A stretch of DNA of 64,000 nt, from contig CALLMD010000005.1 in the NCBI GenBank assembly GCA_938007935.1, positions 1-64,000 on the forward strand. The letters are read 5' to 3'. The first letter of the stretch is position 1. Every line of letters begins with the position of its first letter. This document shows positions 44,326 to 54,674 of this stretch, one piece after another. The notes below the pieces were generated by a model, which was not told the DNA's origin, ran no database searches, and was given only the letters and a program-made list of their open reading frames with translations. This stretch comes from an uncultured Hellea sp. (lineage in GTDB: Bacteria > Pseudomonadota > Alphaproteobacteria > Caulobacterales > Maricaulaceae). A program made the position numbers and the translations under genes.

Positions 44326-45899
44326 TGGCGGATATTTTAGCGATATCAATGTTTGCCTTTGCCTGTATTGGTTTATTAGGCGGTTACAATGTTGCCTTCA
44401 CGCTTTCAGGCGTATCCCTTATTTTCGCGGCGCTGGGAGTCGTTACAGGTACATTTGAGCCTGAGTTTTTACTATCGCTTCCAGGCCGTATTTACCCGAT
44501 TATCACGCGCGAAATACTTATCGCAGTCCCGCTTTTTGTTTTCATGGGCGTGATGTTAGAAAAATCCCGTATTGCAGAGGATTTACTGGAGTCAATGGGA
44601 GATCTCTTTGGCCCTTTAAAAGGCGGGTTAGGCATCTCTGTTGTTTTTGTTGGTGCGCTTCTGGCTGCCTCAACAGGCATCGTAGGCGCAACAGTTGTCA
44701 CTATGGGGCTCCTATCCCTCCCCACCATGCTAAACCGCAATTATGCCCCCTCACTCGCCTCAGGATCAATTGCGGCGTCAGGAACACTTGGACAGATTAT
44801 TCCGCCCTCAATAGTCTTAGTGATTCTTGGGGATCAAATGTCAAATGCCTATCAGGAAGCTCAAAGAAGTTTTGGACTCGAAACAAGCGGTGTTGTTTCA
44901 GTTGGTGATTTGTTCGCGGGTGCGTTACTCCCCGGCTTAATATTGGTTGGGCTTTATGCCATTTACATATCCATTACGGCCTATTTAAAACCTTCCATGG
45001 CTCCGTCTCAAGACTGGCCAGCAGGTGTCTCTCCTTGGAGATTTGTACGAAAAACACTGACAGCCATGCTTCCGCCCATTTTCCTTATCATAGCTGTCTT
45101 AGGGTCAATTCTTTCGGGATACGCAACACCTACGCGCGGCGCCGCTTTAGGGGCATTAGGCGCCATATTATTAGCCTCCTATCGCACATCAGAAACACCA
45201 ATGGGAAGAAAAGCGGCTTTTATCGCGGCTTTAGGTTTTGTATTCTTAGTTATTATTGATCTTACAGGCGTTGACATGCGCTTTGATCAAAATGACTGGA
45301 CTGGTAAGGAAAGACTTTCAGTAGGGATCGCATTAGGACTTGCAGGTCTTGCTTTAATCGGGACAGCTTTCGCGCTTGTCCCGCTCATAAAGTCGAAAAG
45401 CCTGTCTGAAGTTTCACGAACAACAATGCATATCACTTGTATGGTTTTTGTCATTCTAATTGGCGCAACCGTATTTAGTTTAATCTTTCGCGGTTTTGGC
45501 GGAGATGAGCTTGTTGGACATTTGCTAGAAAGTGCCCCTGGCGGGAAATGGAGCGCGCTCGCCATAGTAATGCTTGTCATGTTTATTCTCGGGTTCTTTT
45601 TAGATTTTATTGAAATAACATTCGTTGTGGTTCCTTTAGTTGCGCCGCCATTACTCGCAACAGGCATGGACCCCATATGGCTTGGCGTTTTAATGGCTCT
45701 AAACTTACAGACCAGCTTCCTAACGCCGCCCTTTGGTTTTGCATTATTTTATTTACGAGGGGTAGCTCCTCCAGAGGTCACGACAACTGCGCTTTACCGC
45801 GGGGTTTTACCTTTTATTCTTATTCAGTTTATTGTTATCCTAATGGTGATTTTATTGCCCGAATTAGCCACAAAGCTTCCTGCTGTAATGTTGAATTAA
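44325..45899 (+). CDS. TRAP transporter large permease (DctM)
   Basis: 524 residues from the ATG at 44325, with twelve or more membrane helices. Motifs are VPLFVFMGVMLEKSRIAEDL, AASTGIVGATVVTMGLLSLP and ASGTLGQIIPPSIVLVILGD; the C-terminal half has LNLQTSFLTPPFGFALFYLRG. It is about 90 residues longer than simple DctM proteins because of an inserted segment near 260-370, as in the mannitol/chloroaromatic subtype. It provides sodium-driven uptake for the ligand of the binding protein. Confidence 0.88.
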   Translation: MADILAISMFAFACIGLLGGYNVAFTLSGVSLIFAALGVVTGTFEPEFLLSLPGRIYPIITREILIAVPLFVFMGVMLEKSRIAEDLLESMGDLFGPLKGGLGISVVFVGALLAASTGIVGATVVTMGLLSLPTMLNRNYAPSLASGSIAASGTLGQIIPPSIVLVILGDQMSNAYQEAQRSFGLETSGVVSVGDLFAGALLPGLILVGLYAIYISITAYLKPSMAPSQDWPAGVSPWRFVRKTLTAMLPPIFLIIAVLGSILSGYATPTRGAALGALGAILLASYRTSETPMGRKAAFIAALGFVFLVIIDLTGVDMRFDQNDWTGKERLSVGIALGLAGLALIGTAFALVPLIKSKSLSEVSRTTMHITCMVFVILIGATVFSLIFRGFGGDELVGHLLESAPGGKWSALAIVMLVMFILGFFLDFIEITFVVVPLVAPPLLATGMDPIWLGVLMALNLQTSFLTPPFGFALFYLRGVAPPEVTTTALYRGVLPFILIQFIVILMVILLPELATKLPAVMLN

Positions 45900-45913
45900 A
45901 AATAGTAGCGCTC

Positions 45914-45932
45914 TTTAGCAATTCCAGCTAAA
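45914..45932. repeat. Short inverted repeat between the TRAP operon and lemA
   Basis: TTTAGC-AATTCCA-GCTAAA is a perfect 6-bp inverted repeat 15 nt after the dctM stop. It has no T-run. It could be a weak transcript end or an operator for the LemA-M48 pair that follows. Confidence 0.3.
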
Positions 45933-45963
45933 CTCGCACAAACTAACCTTATCGGGGATTAAA

Positions 45964-46530
45964 ATGGAAATTCTACTCGGCCTTCTTGGTATCATTGTCG
46001 TTCTGGCATTTATTCTTATCGGAATTTACAACCGCCTCGTCGCGCTCCGTCAAACCTGCAATCAAGCTTGGTCTGATATTGAAGTCCAACTCAAGCAACG
46101 TCAGGACCTCGTGCCTCAGCTCGTAAATACAGTCAAAGGTTATGCTAAACATGAAAGCAAAACTTTTGAAGACGTTGTCAAAGCCCGTAATGCAGCGGCA
46201 TCAGCTAATACTGTACAAGGGCAAGCGGCCGCAGAAGGTATGCTTTCTCAAGCTCTTGGAAAACTCTTTGCGCTCGCAGAAGATTATCCTGATCTAAAAG
46301 CCAATGAGAATTTCATGCAGCTACAAGATCAGCTCGCAGATGTTGAAAACAAAATTGCGGCATCTCGTCGTTTTTATAACAATGCCGCGCAAGAATATAA
46401 TACTGGGCGTGAGCAGTTCCCTGCCGTTTTAATTGCAGGACCTTTTGGATTTAAGGAACGCGAGTTCTTCGAAGCGCCTGAAGGACGTGAAGCTCTGCAA
46501 ACTGCGCCTGTTGTTGATTTCGAAACATAA
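45964..46530 (+). CDS. LemA family protein
   Basis: 188 residues. One N-terminal membrane helix (about 3-23) is followed by a long coiled helical bundle with the LemA signature NRLVALRQTCNQAWSDIEVQ, LKQRQDLVPQLVNTVKGYA and SRRFYNNAAQEYNT. The biochemical role is unknown. LemA genes are often paired with M48 proteases, as here 16 nt downstream, which suggests envelope quality control. Confidence 0.92.
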   Translation: MEILLGLLGIIVVLAFILIGIYNRLVALRQTCNQAWSDIEVQLKQRQDLVPQLVNTVKGYAKHESKTFEDVVKARNAAASANTVQGQAAAEGMLSQALGKLFALAEDYPDLKANENFMQLQDQLADVENKIAASRRFYNNAAQEYNTGREQFPAVLIAGPFGFKEREFFEAPEGREALQTAPVVDFET

Positions 46531-46546
46531 GGCAAGCTAATTACCC

Positions 46547-47620
46547 ATGCTTGAAGCCTATGGCCTAAAAACACATATTTGGAATAATAATCTTCGCAGC
46601 ATATTACTGCTCATTTTTTTCCCAATTTTACTCCTGTTTTTAGCCTTTGCTTTTACCTTGTTGTGGACCGGTTTCACCTCTGACAACACGGTTGAAGAAG
46701 GCCTTGCATATGCCTTGGGAACCATGCCGCGGGTTGCTCCGGTCGCATTAGGCGCTGCAGGCGGCTGGTTCGCCATTGCTTTTCTCGGTCATCAAGCGAT
46801 GATAGATATGGCGACAAAGTCCCGATCAGTCACAATTTCTGAAGAACCGCGCGCCTATCGTTTATTAGAAAACCTATCAATCTCCCGCGGTCAAACAGTT
46901 CCGAAGCTCAAAGTGATTGAAACCCCAGCCATGAATGCCTTTGCGAGCGGAATACGTGACAAAAACTATACAGTGACCCTAACGCGGGGGTTGATGAATA
47001 ATCTAGATGATGAAGAACTTGAGGCCGTTATTGCGCATGAACTTTCTCACATTCAACATAAAGACGTACGCTTATTAATCATCGCTGTGATATTTGTTGG
47101 TATATTTGCCTTTGTTGGCGAAGGCCTCGTTCGCGGTGTCTTTAGAACCAACCTACCAAGAAGTGATCATCATAGACGTAGCGGCGGCGGGAATGCAGGC
47201 GCCCTTATCTTTTTTGCAATATTTATTATCGGTATATCCTATCTTTTAGCCATGTTAACGCGCTTTGCACTCTCTCGAAAACGCGAATATATGGCAGATG
47301 CTGGCGCCGTAGATCTTACAAAGAACCCCGACGCCATGATTAGGGCGCTTCAAAAAATTTCGGGACGCGCAGAACTCACGGGAATGCCCGCAGAAATAAA
47401 AGAAATGGCCTTTGAAAATCCTCGTATCGGCATTGCTGGTATGTTTGCCACCCACCCCCCAATAGAAAAAAGAATAGACGCGCTTATAAAATATGGCGGT
47501 GGGCGCCCAGATAGTAATAGTCGACCAAAACGCAGGCCATCAAAACCAACCCGTGAGCAAGAAAACTTACCAAAAAGACAGGTTTTTGGAAGACGCGGTC
47601 CATGGACAGGTCAGAAATAA
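46547..47620 (+). CDS. M48 family membrane metalloprotease (HtpX-like)
   Basis: 357 residues. Two membrane helices (about 18-45 and 65-85) precede the protease domain with the zinc motif VIAHELSHIQHKD (about 162-174) and a distal EYMADAGAVDL Glu ligand. Two further hydrophobic segments lie near 183-200 and 223-242. A basic C-terminal tail follows. M48 proteases degrade misfolded membrane or periplasmic proteins. It is paired with lemA. Confidence 0.9.
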   Translation: MLEAYGLKTHIWNNNLRSILLLIFFPILLLFLAFAFTLLWTGFTSDNTVEEGLAYALGTMPRVAPVALGAAGGWFAIAFLGHQAMIDMATKSRSVTISEEPRAYRLLENLSISRGQTVPKLKVIETPAMNAFASGIRDKNYTVTLTRGLMNNLDDEELEAVIAHELSHIQHKDVRLLIIAVIFVGIFAFVGEGLVRGVFRTNLPRSDHHRRSGGGNAGALIFFAIFIIGISYLLAMLTRFALSRKREYMADAGAVDLTKNPDAMIRALQKISGRAELTGMPAEIKEMAFENPRIGIAGMFATHPPIEKRIDALIKYGGGRPDSNSRPKRRPSKPTREQENLPKRQVFGRRGPWTGQK

Positions 47621-47630
47621 GCCACTATAG

Positions 47631-47649
47631 ATTATTGATAATCAATAAT
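47631..47649. promoter_or_regulatory. Perfect palindrome upstream of the M16 peptidase gene
   Basis: ATTATTGAT-A-ATCAATAAT has perfect 9-bp arms around one base, 28 nt before the peptidase ATG and 10 nt after the M48 stop. The core TGATAATCA resembles half of a Fur box, but the whole element is not a standard one. It is a candidate operator. Confidence 0.45.
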
Positions 47650-47677
47650 ATTAACCTGTATGACGGGGAGACTTCCG

Positions 47678-50542
47678 ATGACCAAGACCTTACTACTATC
47701 AGCAAGTGCCGCATTATTATTACTAGCTTGTCAAAATAGTATAACGAGTATTACCCCAGAGATTAATCTCCCCGATGGGATTTCTCATGTCGAGACAGTC
47801 GCCGCAAAAGGCGATGACGTTATTATTCCGTATAAAAAATATACGTTAGACAATGGCTTAACGATTGTTCTTCACCAAGATAAGTCTGACCCTTTGGTGC
47901 ATGTTGACGTAACTTATCATGTTGGTTCTGGACGAGAAGATGTTGGAAAATCAGGTTTTGCGCACTTTTTTGAACATATGATGTTCCAAGGATCAGAAAA
48001 TGTCGCTGATGAACAGCATTTCAGCCTTATTACAGAGTCTGGTGGTACGCTAAACGGCTCAACAAATTCTGATCGTACGAATTATTATGAAACAGTTCCC
48101 TCTAATCAGCTTGAAAAAATGCTTTGGCTCGAAGCTGATCGCATGGGTTATTTCCTTAATGCCGTAACAGAAGAAAAGTTCGAAAATCAAAGAGAGACCG
48201 TCAAGAACGAACGCGGACAACGTGTTGACAACCGTCCTTACGGATTACTATGGGAGCGCGTTGGTGAAGCCCAGTTCCCCGAGGGACACCCTTATAGCTG
48301 GTCAACTATTGGTTATTTAGAAGATCTAGATCGGGCGACGCTAGATGACCTCAAAAAATTCTTCCTACGCTGGTATGGACCAAATAATGCGACACTAACT
48401 ATCGGCGGCGACATAGATGAAGCCGAGACACTTGCATGGGTTAAAAAATATTTCGGACAAATTCCAATTGGCCCTGCCGTTGATAAACCTGAATATACGC
48501 CCGTTACGCTTGAAGAAGACCGCTATATTTCACTAGAAGATAACGTTCAGCTTCCATTGCTTTATATGTCATGGCCAACGGTGCGTGCCAATCACCCTGA
48601 CGAGGCCCCTTTAGATGTATTGATGAATGTAATGGGCGAAGGCCAAACCTCCCTCCTCTATAAAAATCTCGATAAACCGGGTCTTACAGTTCAATCCAGT
48701 GCAGGACATGGTTGCCGAGAATTATCCTGTAGTTTCACATTATTTGCTTTGGCAAATCCCGCTAAGGTCCAAAAACTCGCTGACCTCGAAAAAATCATTC
48801 GGGATAGCCTAACCGAGTTTGAGTTTAGAGGCGTTCAGGACGACGATATAACGCGGGTTAAAGCATCAATTGTCTCTGGCATGATTTATGGCCTTGAAAG
48901 TGTAAGCGGTAAAGTCAGCCAACTGGCAGCCTATGAAACCTATCGCGATACACCCAATGGAATTGGCGATGACATAAAACGATATGAAAATGTCACCAAA
49001 GCCGATGTCATGCGGGTCTATGATAAGTATATTAAAGGCAAAGCCGCCGTCATAATGAGCATTGTTCCCAAAGGAGCCAAAGCCGCGATTGCCAAAGAAG
49101 ATAGTTGGCAACGTTATGAAAGAAATATTCCTGCCGATACGCCTTCAGAGGCCTTCACATGGGAATTACCGCAAGATGATTTTGACCGTAGTGTTATTCC
49201 GCCCGCTGGCGCAAATCCAACTATCAAAGCCCCAGACGTTTACAAAGCATCACTGAGTAACGGAATAGAAATTTTAGGCGCGACGAATAAAGAAACGCCT
49301 ACGACAACGATAAGTCTTCGTATTAAAACAGGACAAAGTCATGAGCCACTCGCTAAACTTGGCCTAGCGTCTTTAACAGCGCAAATGGTTGATGATGCGA
49401 CGCAAAATAAAAGCGTTGAAGAAATCGCCAATGAGTTGGCTAAAATGGGATCACAATATTCTTGGTCCGCGGGCGATGAGTATACGACGCTTAGAATACG
49501 GAGTTTAACCAAAAACCTTGATAAAACTATCGAGCTGGCCGTTGACTCAGTGCTTAATCCAAAATTCGACGCCGCTGATTTCGACCGCATTCGCTCGAAC
49601 GCATTTGAGTCCATAAAAGCCGATAAAAAGGAAGCTTCCGTAACAGCAAACAATATCTTCAATCTGACAATGTATGGAAAGGAGAATAGTTTTGCCTATG
49701 GAAATACAGGTACAGAAGAAAGCATTCAGAATATAACGCTAGATGATGTGAAAGCGTTTTATAAAGCTCATTACTCACCTAAAATTACCAGCATTGTCGC
49801 CGTTAGTGACCTAGGCGAAGCAGCTATGAAGAAGGCACTGTCACCACTTTCAAGCTGGGACGGGCCCGATGTGGACTCTGTGGCAAGCTCAGGTTTTCCT
49901 GATCTCGGCGCCACAAAGATTTACTTCGTCAATAAAGATGATGCCGCACAATCTGAAATCAGAATAGGAAAACGCGCATTGCCATATGATGCCACGGGTG
50001 AATATTACCGGGCAGGTTTGATGAATTATACATTAGGCGGTGCGTTTAACAGCCGGATTAATCTCAATCTTAGAGAGGATAAAGGTTATACTTACGGCGC
50101 TCGCTCTGGATTTAATGGCGGTGAATCCCGCGGCACATACCGCGCAAGTGCCGGTGTTAGAGCCGACTCAACAGCTGCATCTATCACGGAATTTGTCAAA
50201 GAAATTAGCGGATTTTACAAAGATGGAATCACAGAAGAAGAGCTAGCTTTCACAAAATCAGCTATCGGACAAAGAGATGCGCGAGCTTATGAGACGCCCT
50301 CCCAAAAACTGGGGTTCTTATCACGTATGATGACCTATAAATTAAATCCGTCATTTGTGGATGAACAGGCTAATATCCTTCAAACTATGACAAAAGCAGA
50401 AATAGATGCCCTTGCGAGCAAACATCTTAATATGGATGAAATGGTAATGGTCGTTGTTGGCGACAAAGCTAAGCATTTAGATGAGATTAAATCCTTAGGG
50501 TACCCTGTCGTAGAACTCGATCCTGACGGCAATCCGCTTTAA
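47678..50542 (+). CDS. M16 (pitrilysin-like) zinc peptidase, lipoprotein
   Basis: About 954 residues from the ATG at 47678, with GGGGAG 8 nt upstream. The lipobox LLLLAC lies near Cys 17. The first M16 domain carries the inverted zinc motif HFFEHMMF (about 96-103) with the downstream Glu in ENQRETVKNERG. The second half (about 520-950) repeats the M16 fold without a zinc motif (for example GGAFNSRINLNLREDKGYTY), so catalysis sits in the N-terminal half. It likely degrades peptides in the periplasm. Confidence 0.92.
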   Translation: MTKTLLLSASAALLLLACQNSITSITPEINLPDGISHVETVAAKGDDVIIPYKKYTLDNGLTIVLHQDKSDPLVHVDVTYHVGSGREDVGKSGFAHFFEHMMFQGSENVADEQHFSLITESGGTLNGSTNSDRTNYYETVPSNQLEKMLWLEADRMGYFLNAVTEEKFENQRETVKNERGQRVDNRPYGLLWERVGEAQFPEGHPYSWSTIGYLEDLDRATLDDLKKFFLRWYGPNNATLTIGGDIDEAETLAWVKKYFGQIPIGPAVDKPEYTPVTLEEDRYISLEDNVQLPLLYMSWPTVRANHPDEAPLDVLMNVMGEGQTSLLYKNLDKPGLTVQSSAGHGCRELSCSFTLFALANPAKVQKLADLEKIIRDSLTEFEFRGVQDDDITRVKASIVSGMIYGLESVSGKVSQLAAYETYRDTPNGIGDDIKRYENVTKADVMRVYDKYIKGKAAVIMSIVPKGAKAAIAKEDSWQRYERNIPADTPSEAFTWELPQDDFDRSVIPPAGANPTIKAPDVYKASLSNGIEILGATNKETPTTTISLRIKTGQSHEPLAKLGLASLTAQMVDDATQNKSVEEIANELAKMGSQYSWSAGDEYTTLRIRSLTKNLDKTIELAVDSVLNPKFDAADFDRIRSNAFESIKADKKEASVTANNIFNLTMYGKENSFAYGNTGTEESIQNITLDDVKAFYKAHYSPKITSIVAVSDLGEAAMKKALSPLSSWDGPDVDSVASSGFPDLGATKIYFVNKDDAAQSEIRIGKRALPYDATGEYYRAGLMNYTLGGAFNSRINLNLREDKGYTYGARSGFNGGESRGTYRASAGVRADSTAASITEFVKEISGFYKDGITEEELAFTKSAIGQRDARAYETPSQKLGFLSRMMTYKLNPSFVDEQANILQTMTKAEIDALASKHLNMDEMVMVVVGDKAKHLDEIKSLGYPVVELDPDGNPL

Positions 50543-50553
50543 AATAAATATCT

Positions 50554-50580
50554 AAGCCCTGATTTTATCAGGGCTTTTTT
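50554..50580 (+). terminator. Terminator after the M16 peptidase gene
   Basis: AAGCCCTGA-TTTTA-TCAGGGCTT gives a 9-bp stem followed by TTTTATTTT. It reaches the parC stop codon on the opposite strand, and may also stop parC transcripts coming from the right. Confidence 0.88.
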
Positions 50581-52840
50581 ATTTTAGGCGTTTATCTGGC
50601 GCAAACAGGCCTTGTCGAGAGAAACCCCGCGGGGCCATTCTACCTGCCCCAGCACGGTTGCCTTCATGAATGCTCCAATCCGCGACGGAATTTGTCCGCC
50701 CCGCACTGTCAACAAAGTAGAGCCCATCTTCAGAATTAAAAGTCGTAACGTCAGCTAATCCACCATCTTTATATTTCTGCAAACGCACGCCCTTGCCGCG
50801 TCCCATTTGAGGTAAATCTTCAACATTAAACACTAAAATCTTACGGTTTTCACCAATGGCGGCAATTTTATCGCCTTTAATTTCAACGCACCTCACAGCC
50901 TCTGCGTCGCCTTTTACATTCAAAGTCTTACGCCCGCCGCGTGTGGACGCAACAACATCTGACTCGTTCACTCTAAAGCCATAACCTTCTGAACTCGAAA
51001 TAAGTAATTCCCGTTCAGGGTCATGTACAAAAAGACCAACAGGTGTGTGGTCATTTTCAAGATCCACCATCAACCGTATAGGCTCACCATTCCCGCGGCC
51101 ACCTGGCAACTTATCACCGCCCAATGTGTAAAATTTACCATTGGACGCAAACATTATAAATTTATCCGTCGTCTCTCCTGGAACAATGAAAGCCGCTTTG
51201 TCGCCATCTTTGAACTTAAGTGACTTTTGGTCATCAACTTTTCCGCGTAGCGCACGTATCCAGCCTTTTTCAGACAGCACAACTGTAATAGGCTCCTTTG
51301 TGATAAAGGCCGTTGCTAAATCAATATCAATGTCGGGCTGATCTTCAAATGTCGTACGTCGGGCACCAAGTTCGGTTTTCTGACTATAAGTCTCGCGCAC
51401 CTCTTTAACTTCCTCTGCGACAACAGCCCATTGCTTTGCTTCAGACTTTAAAAGCCCTTCAATATCTTTTTTCTCTCCCGCAAGAGCATCATATTCCGTT
51501 TGAATTTCAATCTCGCGCAATTTCGAAAGCGCGCGCAAACGCATATTTAAAATTGCCTCGGCCTGCCGGTCAGTTAATTTGAAAGCCTTAATCAATTCAT
51601 CTTTGGGATGGTCTTCAAAACGGACAATTCGAATAACCTCATCAATATTAAGATAGGCAATTCTCAATCCCTCGAGAATTTCCATTCGATCTTCTATTTT
51701 ACTTAGGCGGAAAGCTGAGCGGCGCTGGAGGACTTCCCGGCGATGATCTAAGAATGATTGCAGAACTTCACGCAAATCCATTACGCGCGGCGTACGCGTG
51801 GAGTCCAAAACATTCATATTCAAAGACGTTCGGCTCTCTAAATCCGTAACTTTGAATAAGCTTTCCATCATCATATCGGGATCTATATTTTTGCTCTTTG
51901 GCTCTAATACAATCCGGATATCTTCCGCGCTTTCATCATTCACATCGGCAAGCGCTGGTGCTTTTTTATTTTCGATAACTTCTGCCAGTTTTTCGATTAG
52001 GCGTGATTTTTGAACTTGATAGGGAATTTCTGTAACAACTATCTGATACATGCCTCGCCCAAGGTCCTCTTTATGCCAACGGGCACGCACCTTGAAACTT
52101 CCCTTACCCGTAGAATAAGCCTCAAGCATCGCTTCTTTTGATTCAACAATGATGCCCCCTGTCGGAAGGTCTGGGCCCTTTACGTAGTCCATCAAAGTTT
52201 GAATGCGCGCCTTAGGCGTTTTGATAAGATGTAAGGCCGCAGAGCAAAGCTCAGCAACATTATGCGGCGGAATAGACGTTGCCATTCCAACAGCAATGCC
52301 TGTTGACCCATTGGCTAAAAGATTTGGGAAAGCAGCGGGCAGAACAACTGGTTCTTCATCTTCTTCATTGTAGGTCGCAATAAAATCGACAGAATCTTCC
52401 TCAAGCCCATCTAATAGAGCAACACCTGCGGCCGTCATCTTTGCTTCAGTGTAACGCATGGCAGCGGCACTATCGCCATCAATATTGCCAAAGTTACCCT
52501 GCCCATCGACAAGCGGGTATCTCGCAGAAAAGCTTTGGCTTAGTTTTACCAGAGCATCATATATTGAGGCATCTCCATGGGGGTGATATTGCCCCATAAC
52601 ATCGCCTACTATCCGGGCACATTTTTTATGGGCATTTTCCGGATTTAGCTTAAGCTGCCGCATCGCATAAAGAATACGGCGATGTACGGGCTTTAGACCA
52701 TCGCGTACATCAGGAAGCGCCCTTTGCGTAATTGTAGACAAAGCATAGGCAAGATAACGTGATGACAATGCATCATCGATGTGTTCCTCAAAAACGGCAT
52801 TTCCGGGCAAGCCTTTTTCCGTTGTTGTATCGTCTGTCAT
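50579..52840 (-). CDS. parC: DNA topoisomerase IV subunit A
   Basis: About 753 residues from the ATG at 52840 (the frame opens 24 nt earlier). It is a type IIA topoisomerase A subunit: [40 protein letters not shown], the quinolone-region [14 protein letters not shown] and the catalytic Tyr in [10 protein letters not shown] (about 126). The C-terminal beta-pinwheel is shorter than in GyrA and lacks a GyrA box, which favours ParC. It decatenates replicated chromosomes. ParE is not in this window. Confidence 0.93.
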   Translation of the reverse strand: MTDDTTTEKGLPGNAVFEEHIDDALSSRYLAYALSTITQRALPDVRDGLKPVHRRILYAMRQLKLNPENAHKKCARIVGDVMGQYHPHGDASIYDALVKLSQSFSARYPLVDGQGNFGNIDGDSAAAMRYTEAKMTAAGVALLDGLEEDSVDFIATYNEEDEEPVVLPAAFPNLLANGSTGIAVGMATSIPPHNVAELCSAALHLIKTPKARIQTLMDYVKGPDLPTGGIIVESKEAMLEAYSTGKGSFKVRARWHKEDLGRGMYQIVVTEIPYQVQKSRLIEKLAEVIENKKAPALADVNDESAEDIRIVLEPKSKNIDPDMMMESLFKVTDLESRTSLNMNVLDSTRTPRVMDLREVLQSFLDHRREVLQRRSAFRLSKIEDRMEILEGLRIAYLNIDEVIRIVRFEDHPKDELIKAFKLTDRQAEAILNMRLRALSKLREIEIQTEYDALAGEKKDIEGLLKSEAKQWAVVAEEVKEVRETYSQKTELGARRTTFEDQPDIDIDLATAFITKEPITVVLSEKGWIRALRGKVDDQKSLKFKDGDKAAFIVPGETTDKFIMFASNGKFYTLGGDKLPGGRGNGEPIRLMVDLENDHTPVGLFVHDPERELLISSSEGYGFRVNESDVVASTRGGRKTLNVKGDAEAVRCVEIKGDKIAAIGENRKILVFNVEDLPQMGRGKGVRLQKYKDGGLADVTTFNSEDGLYFVDSAGRTNSVADWSIHEGNRAGAGRMAPRGFSRQGLFAPDKRLK

Positions 52841-52947
52841 AAAAGTCTCATGTGATTCGCACATAACATAGCAGGGGATAGGCTTGCTTCTAAGGCTTGT
52901 TCATATTTATGCGGTTAAAAGCTTCAAAACCTAACATATCTACCTCC

Positions 52948-52975
52948 TTGACCTTTGCTATCGCATGGCTATGTT
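52948..52975 (+). promoter_or_regulatory. Possible promoter of the DEAD-box helicase gene
   Basis: TTGACC (52948-52953) and TATGTT (52970-52975) are separated by 16 bases, giving a leader of about 50 nt. A GGGAGG stretch near 52996 is a potential ribosome-binding site but lies far from the first TTG. Confidence 0.3.
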
Positions 52976-53030
52976 GCGGCCAAATTGAAGCGTCGGGAGG
53001 GCCCACGCTGTTTGTCTGAAAGACACCCAT

Positions 53031-54674
53031 TTGAAATCCGAAATCGAAACTGAAGAAATCTCGGCTGATGAAGCTGTCCAGGTCACTTTTAAAGAGCTAG
53101 GCCTTGATCCAAAAATTATCAAAGCTCTAGATGATATGGGCTATGAAAAGCCGACGCCTATTCAAGCGCGCGCTATTCCTTCTGCTTTGCAGCAACGTGA
53201 CGTGCTCGGGATTGCTCAAACAGGTACGGGTAAAACAGGCGCCTTTACCCTTCCCACCATGCATAAGCTCACCAAAGGCCGCGCTAGAGCGCGTATGCCG
53301 CGTTGTTTGATTGTTTGTCCAACTCGTGAGTTAGCTGCGCAAGTAGCTGAGAATGTAGAGCTTTATGGAAAATACTTAAAGCTTGAAATGGCCTTGTTAA
53401 TTGGCGGCGTGTCATTTGCTGAGCAAGATCGTAAACTCATGAAAGGTGTTGATATTCTTATCGCTACACCAGGACGTCTTCTTGATCAGTTTGAGCGCGG
53501 CAAAATTCTTATGACCGGTGTCCAGACACTCGTTGTCGATGAGGCTGACCGTATGTTGGATATGGGCTTTATTCCCGATATTGAACGCATTTTCAAACTT
53601 ACGCCTTTTACGCGGCAAGTTTTGTTCTTCTCTGCAACAATGCCAGCGGAAATCAAACGATTGGTTGATCAATTTCTCCATCAGCCAGTTTCCATACAAG
53701 TTGCTAGAAAAAATATGACTGCCGAGACTGTGACGCAGCGCATCGTGAGAATGCCTTCGTCAGACTCCAAACAAAAACGAACGGCGCTAAGATGGCTCAT
53801 TGACCATGAAGACGTTGAAAACGGAATTGTCTTTTGCAATCGAAAGCGTGACGTCGATATCGTTGCTAAATCCCTTACTGTTCATGGGCATTCCGCTGCC
53901 CCAATTCACGGAGACCTTGCACAATCATTGCGCACGCAAACCCTGGAAGATTTCAAAAGCGGTAAAGTTAAGTTACTCGTGGCAAGTGACGTTGCAGCGC
54001 GAGGCCTAGATGTTCCCTCGGTAAGCCATGTATTTAATTATGATGTTCCCAACCATTCGGAAGATTATGTCCATAGGATAGGCCGTACAGGCCGCGCAGG
54101 CCGTGAAGGCGACGCCATTATGTTGGTAGCTCACCTAGATGAAAAAAATTACGACGCCATTTTAAATTTGATTAAAGTTGACTCAATCGATGAAATTGAA
54201 ATTCCCGGCCTAGAAGATTTCCCGAAAGATTCTGGCAAAAGACGTTCGGGTAGATACGATAAGCGAGGCAAAAGCCGCGGAAGAGATGGCGAGCGCAATA
54301 AAAACCGCAATCGTAATTCAAATGATAGTCGGCGTCGCAAAGCCCCTGAAAGCCCCGTTGAAGAAGAGGCAAAGCCAAAACGCAAAAAGACGGAACCACG
54401 CCGGGCTGCACCTAAACGTAAATCATCAGAATCTGACCAAATAACCGAAGCGAAAAAATCTAAAGACCCTAAAAAGTCAAAAGATAAACCGAACAAAGAG
54501 AAATCTAAAGACACGTCAAATAAAAGCAATCGGCAGAAAAACTCGAAATCTAAAAATAGAGAAAAACGCAACGATAAAGACGGCAAACGCCGCTATAAAG
54601 ATACGCTTGAAGAGAATAAGACTGAAGGATTTGGCAGCGAGATGCCCGCATTCTTTAAATCTAGTTTGCAGTAG
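53031..54674 (+). CDS. DEAD-box ATP-dependent RNA helicase (RhlE-like)
   Basis: 547 residues from a TTG at 53031. No ATG or GTG is available upstream in frame after the TGA near 52985. The Q motif (PTPIQARAIP), motif I (AQTGTGKTGAF), PTRELAAQ, DEAD (in VVDEADRMLDMGF), SAT, SDVAARGLDVP and HRIGRTGRAGR are all present within 390 residues. The remaining 150 residues are Lys/Arg/Ser rich and probably disordered, fitting RNA binding. It may act in ribosome assembly or cold growth. The 3' end overlaps the convergent hydrolase gene by 14 bp. Confidence 0.93.
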   Translation: MKSEIETEEISADEAVQVTFKELGLDPKIIKALDDMGYEKPTPIQARAIPSALQQRDVLGIAQTGTGKTGAFTLPTMHKLTKGRARARMPRCLIVCPTRELAAQVAENVELYGKYLKLEMALLIGGVSFAEQDRKLMKGVDILIATPGRLLDQFERGKILMTGVQTLVVDEADRMLDMGFIPDIERIFKLTPFTRQVLFFSATMPAEIKRLVDQFLHQPVSIQVARKNMTAETVTQRIVRMPSSDSKQKRTALRWLIDHEDVENGIVFCNRKRDVDIVAKSLTVHGHSAAPIHGDLAQSLRTQTLEDFKSGKVKLLVASDVAARGLDVPSVSHVFNYDVPNHSEDYVHRIGRTGRAGREGDAIMLVAHLDEKNYDAILNLIKVDSIDEIEIPGLEDFPKDSGKRRSGRYDKRGKSRGRDGERNKNRNRNSNDSRRRKAPESPVEEEAKPKRKKTEPRRAAPKRKSSESDQITEAKKSKDPKKSKDKPNKEKSKDTSNKSNRQKNSKSKNREKRNDKDGKRRYKDTLEENKTEGFGSEMPAFFKSSLQ

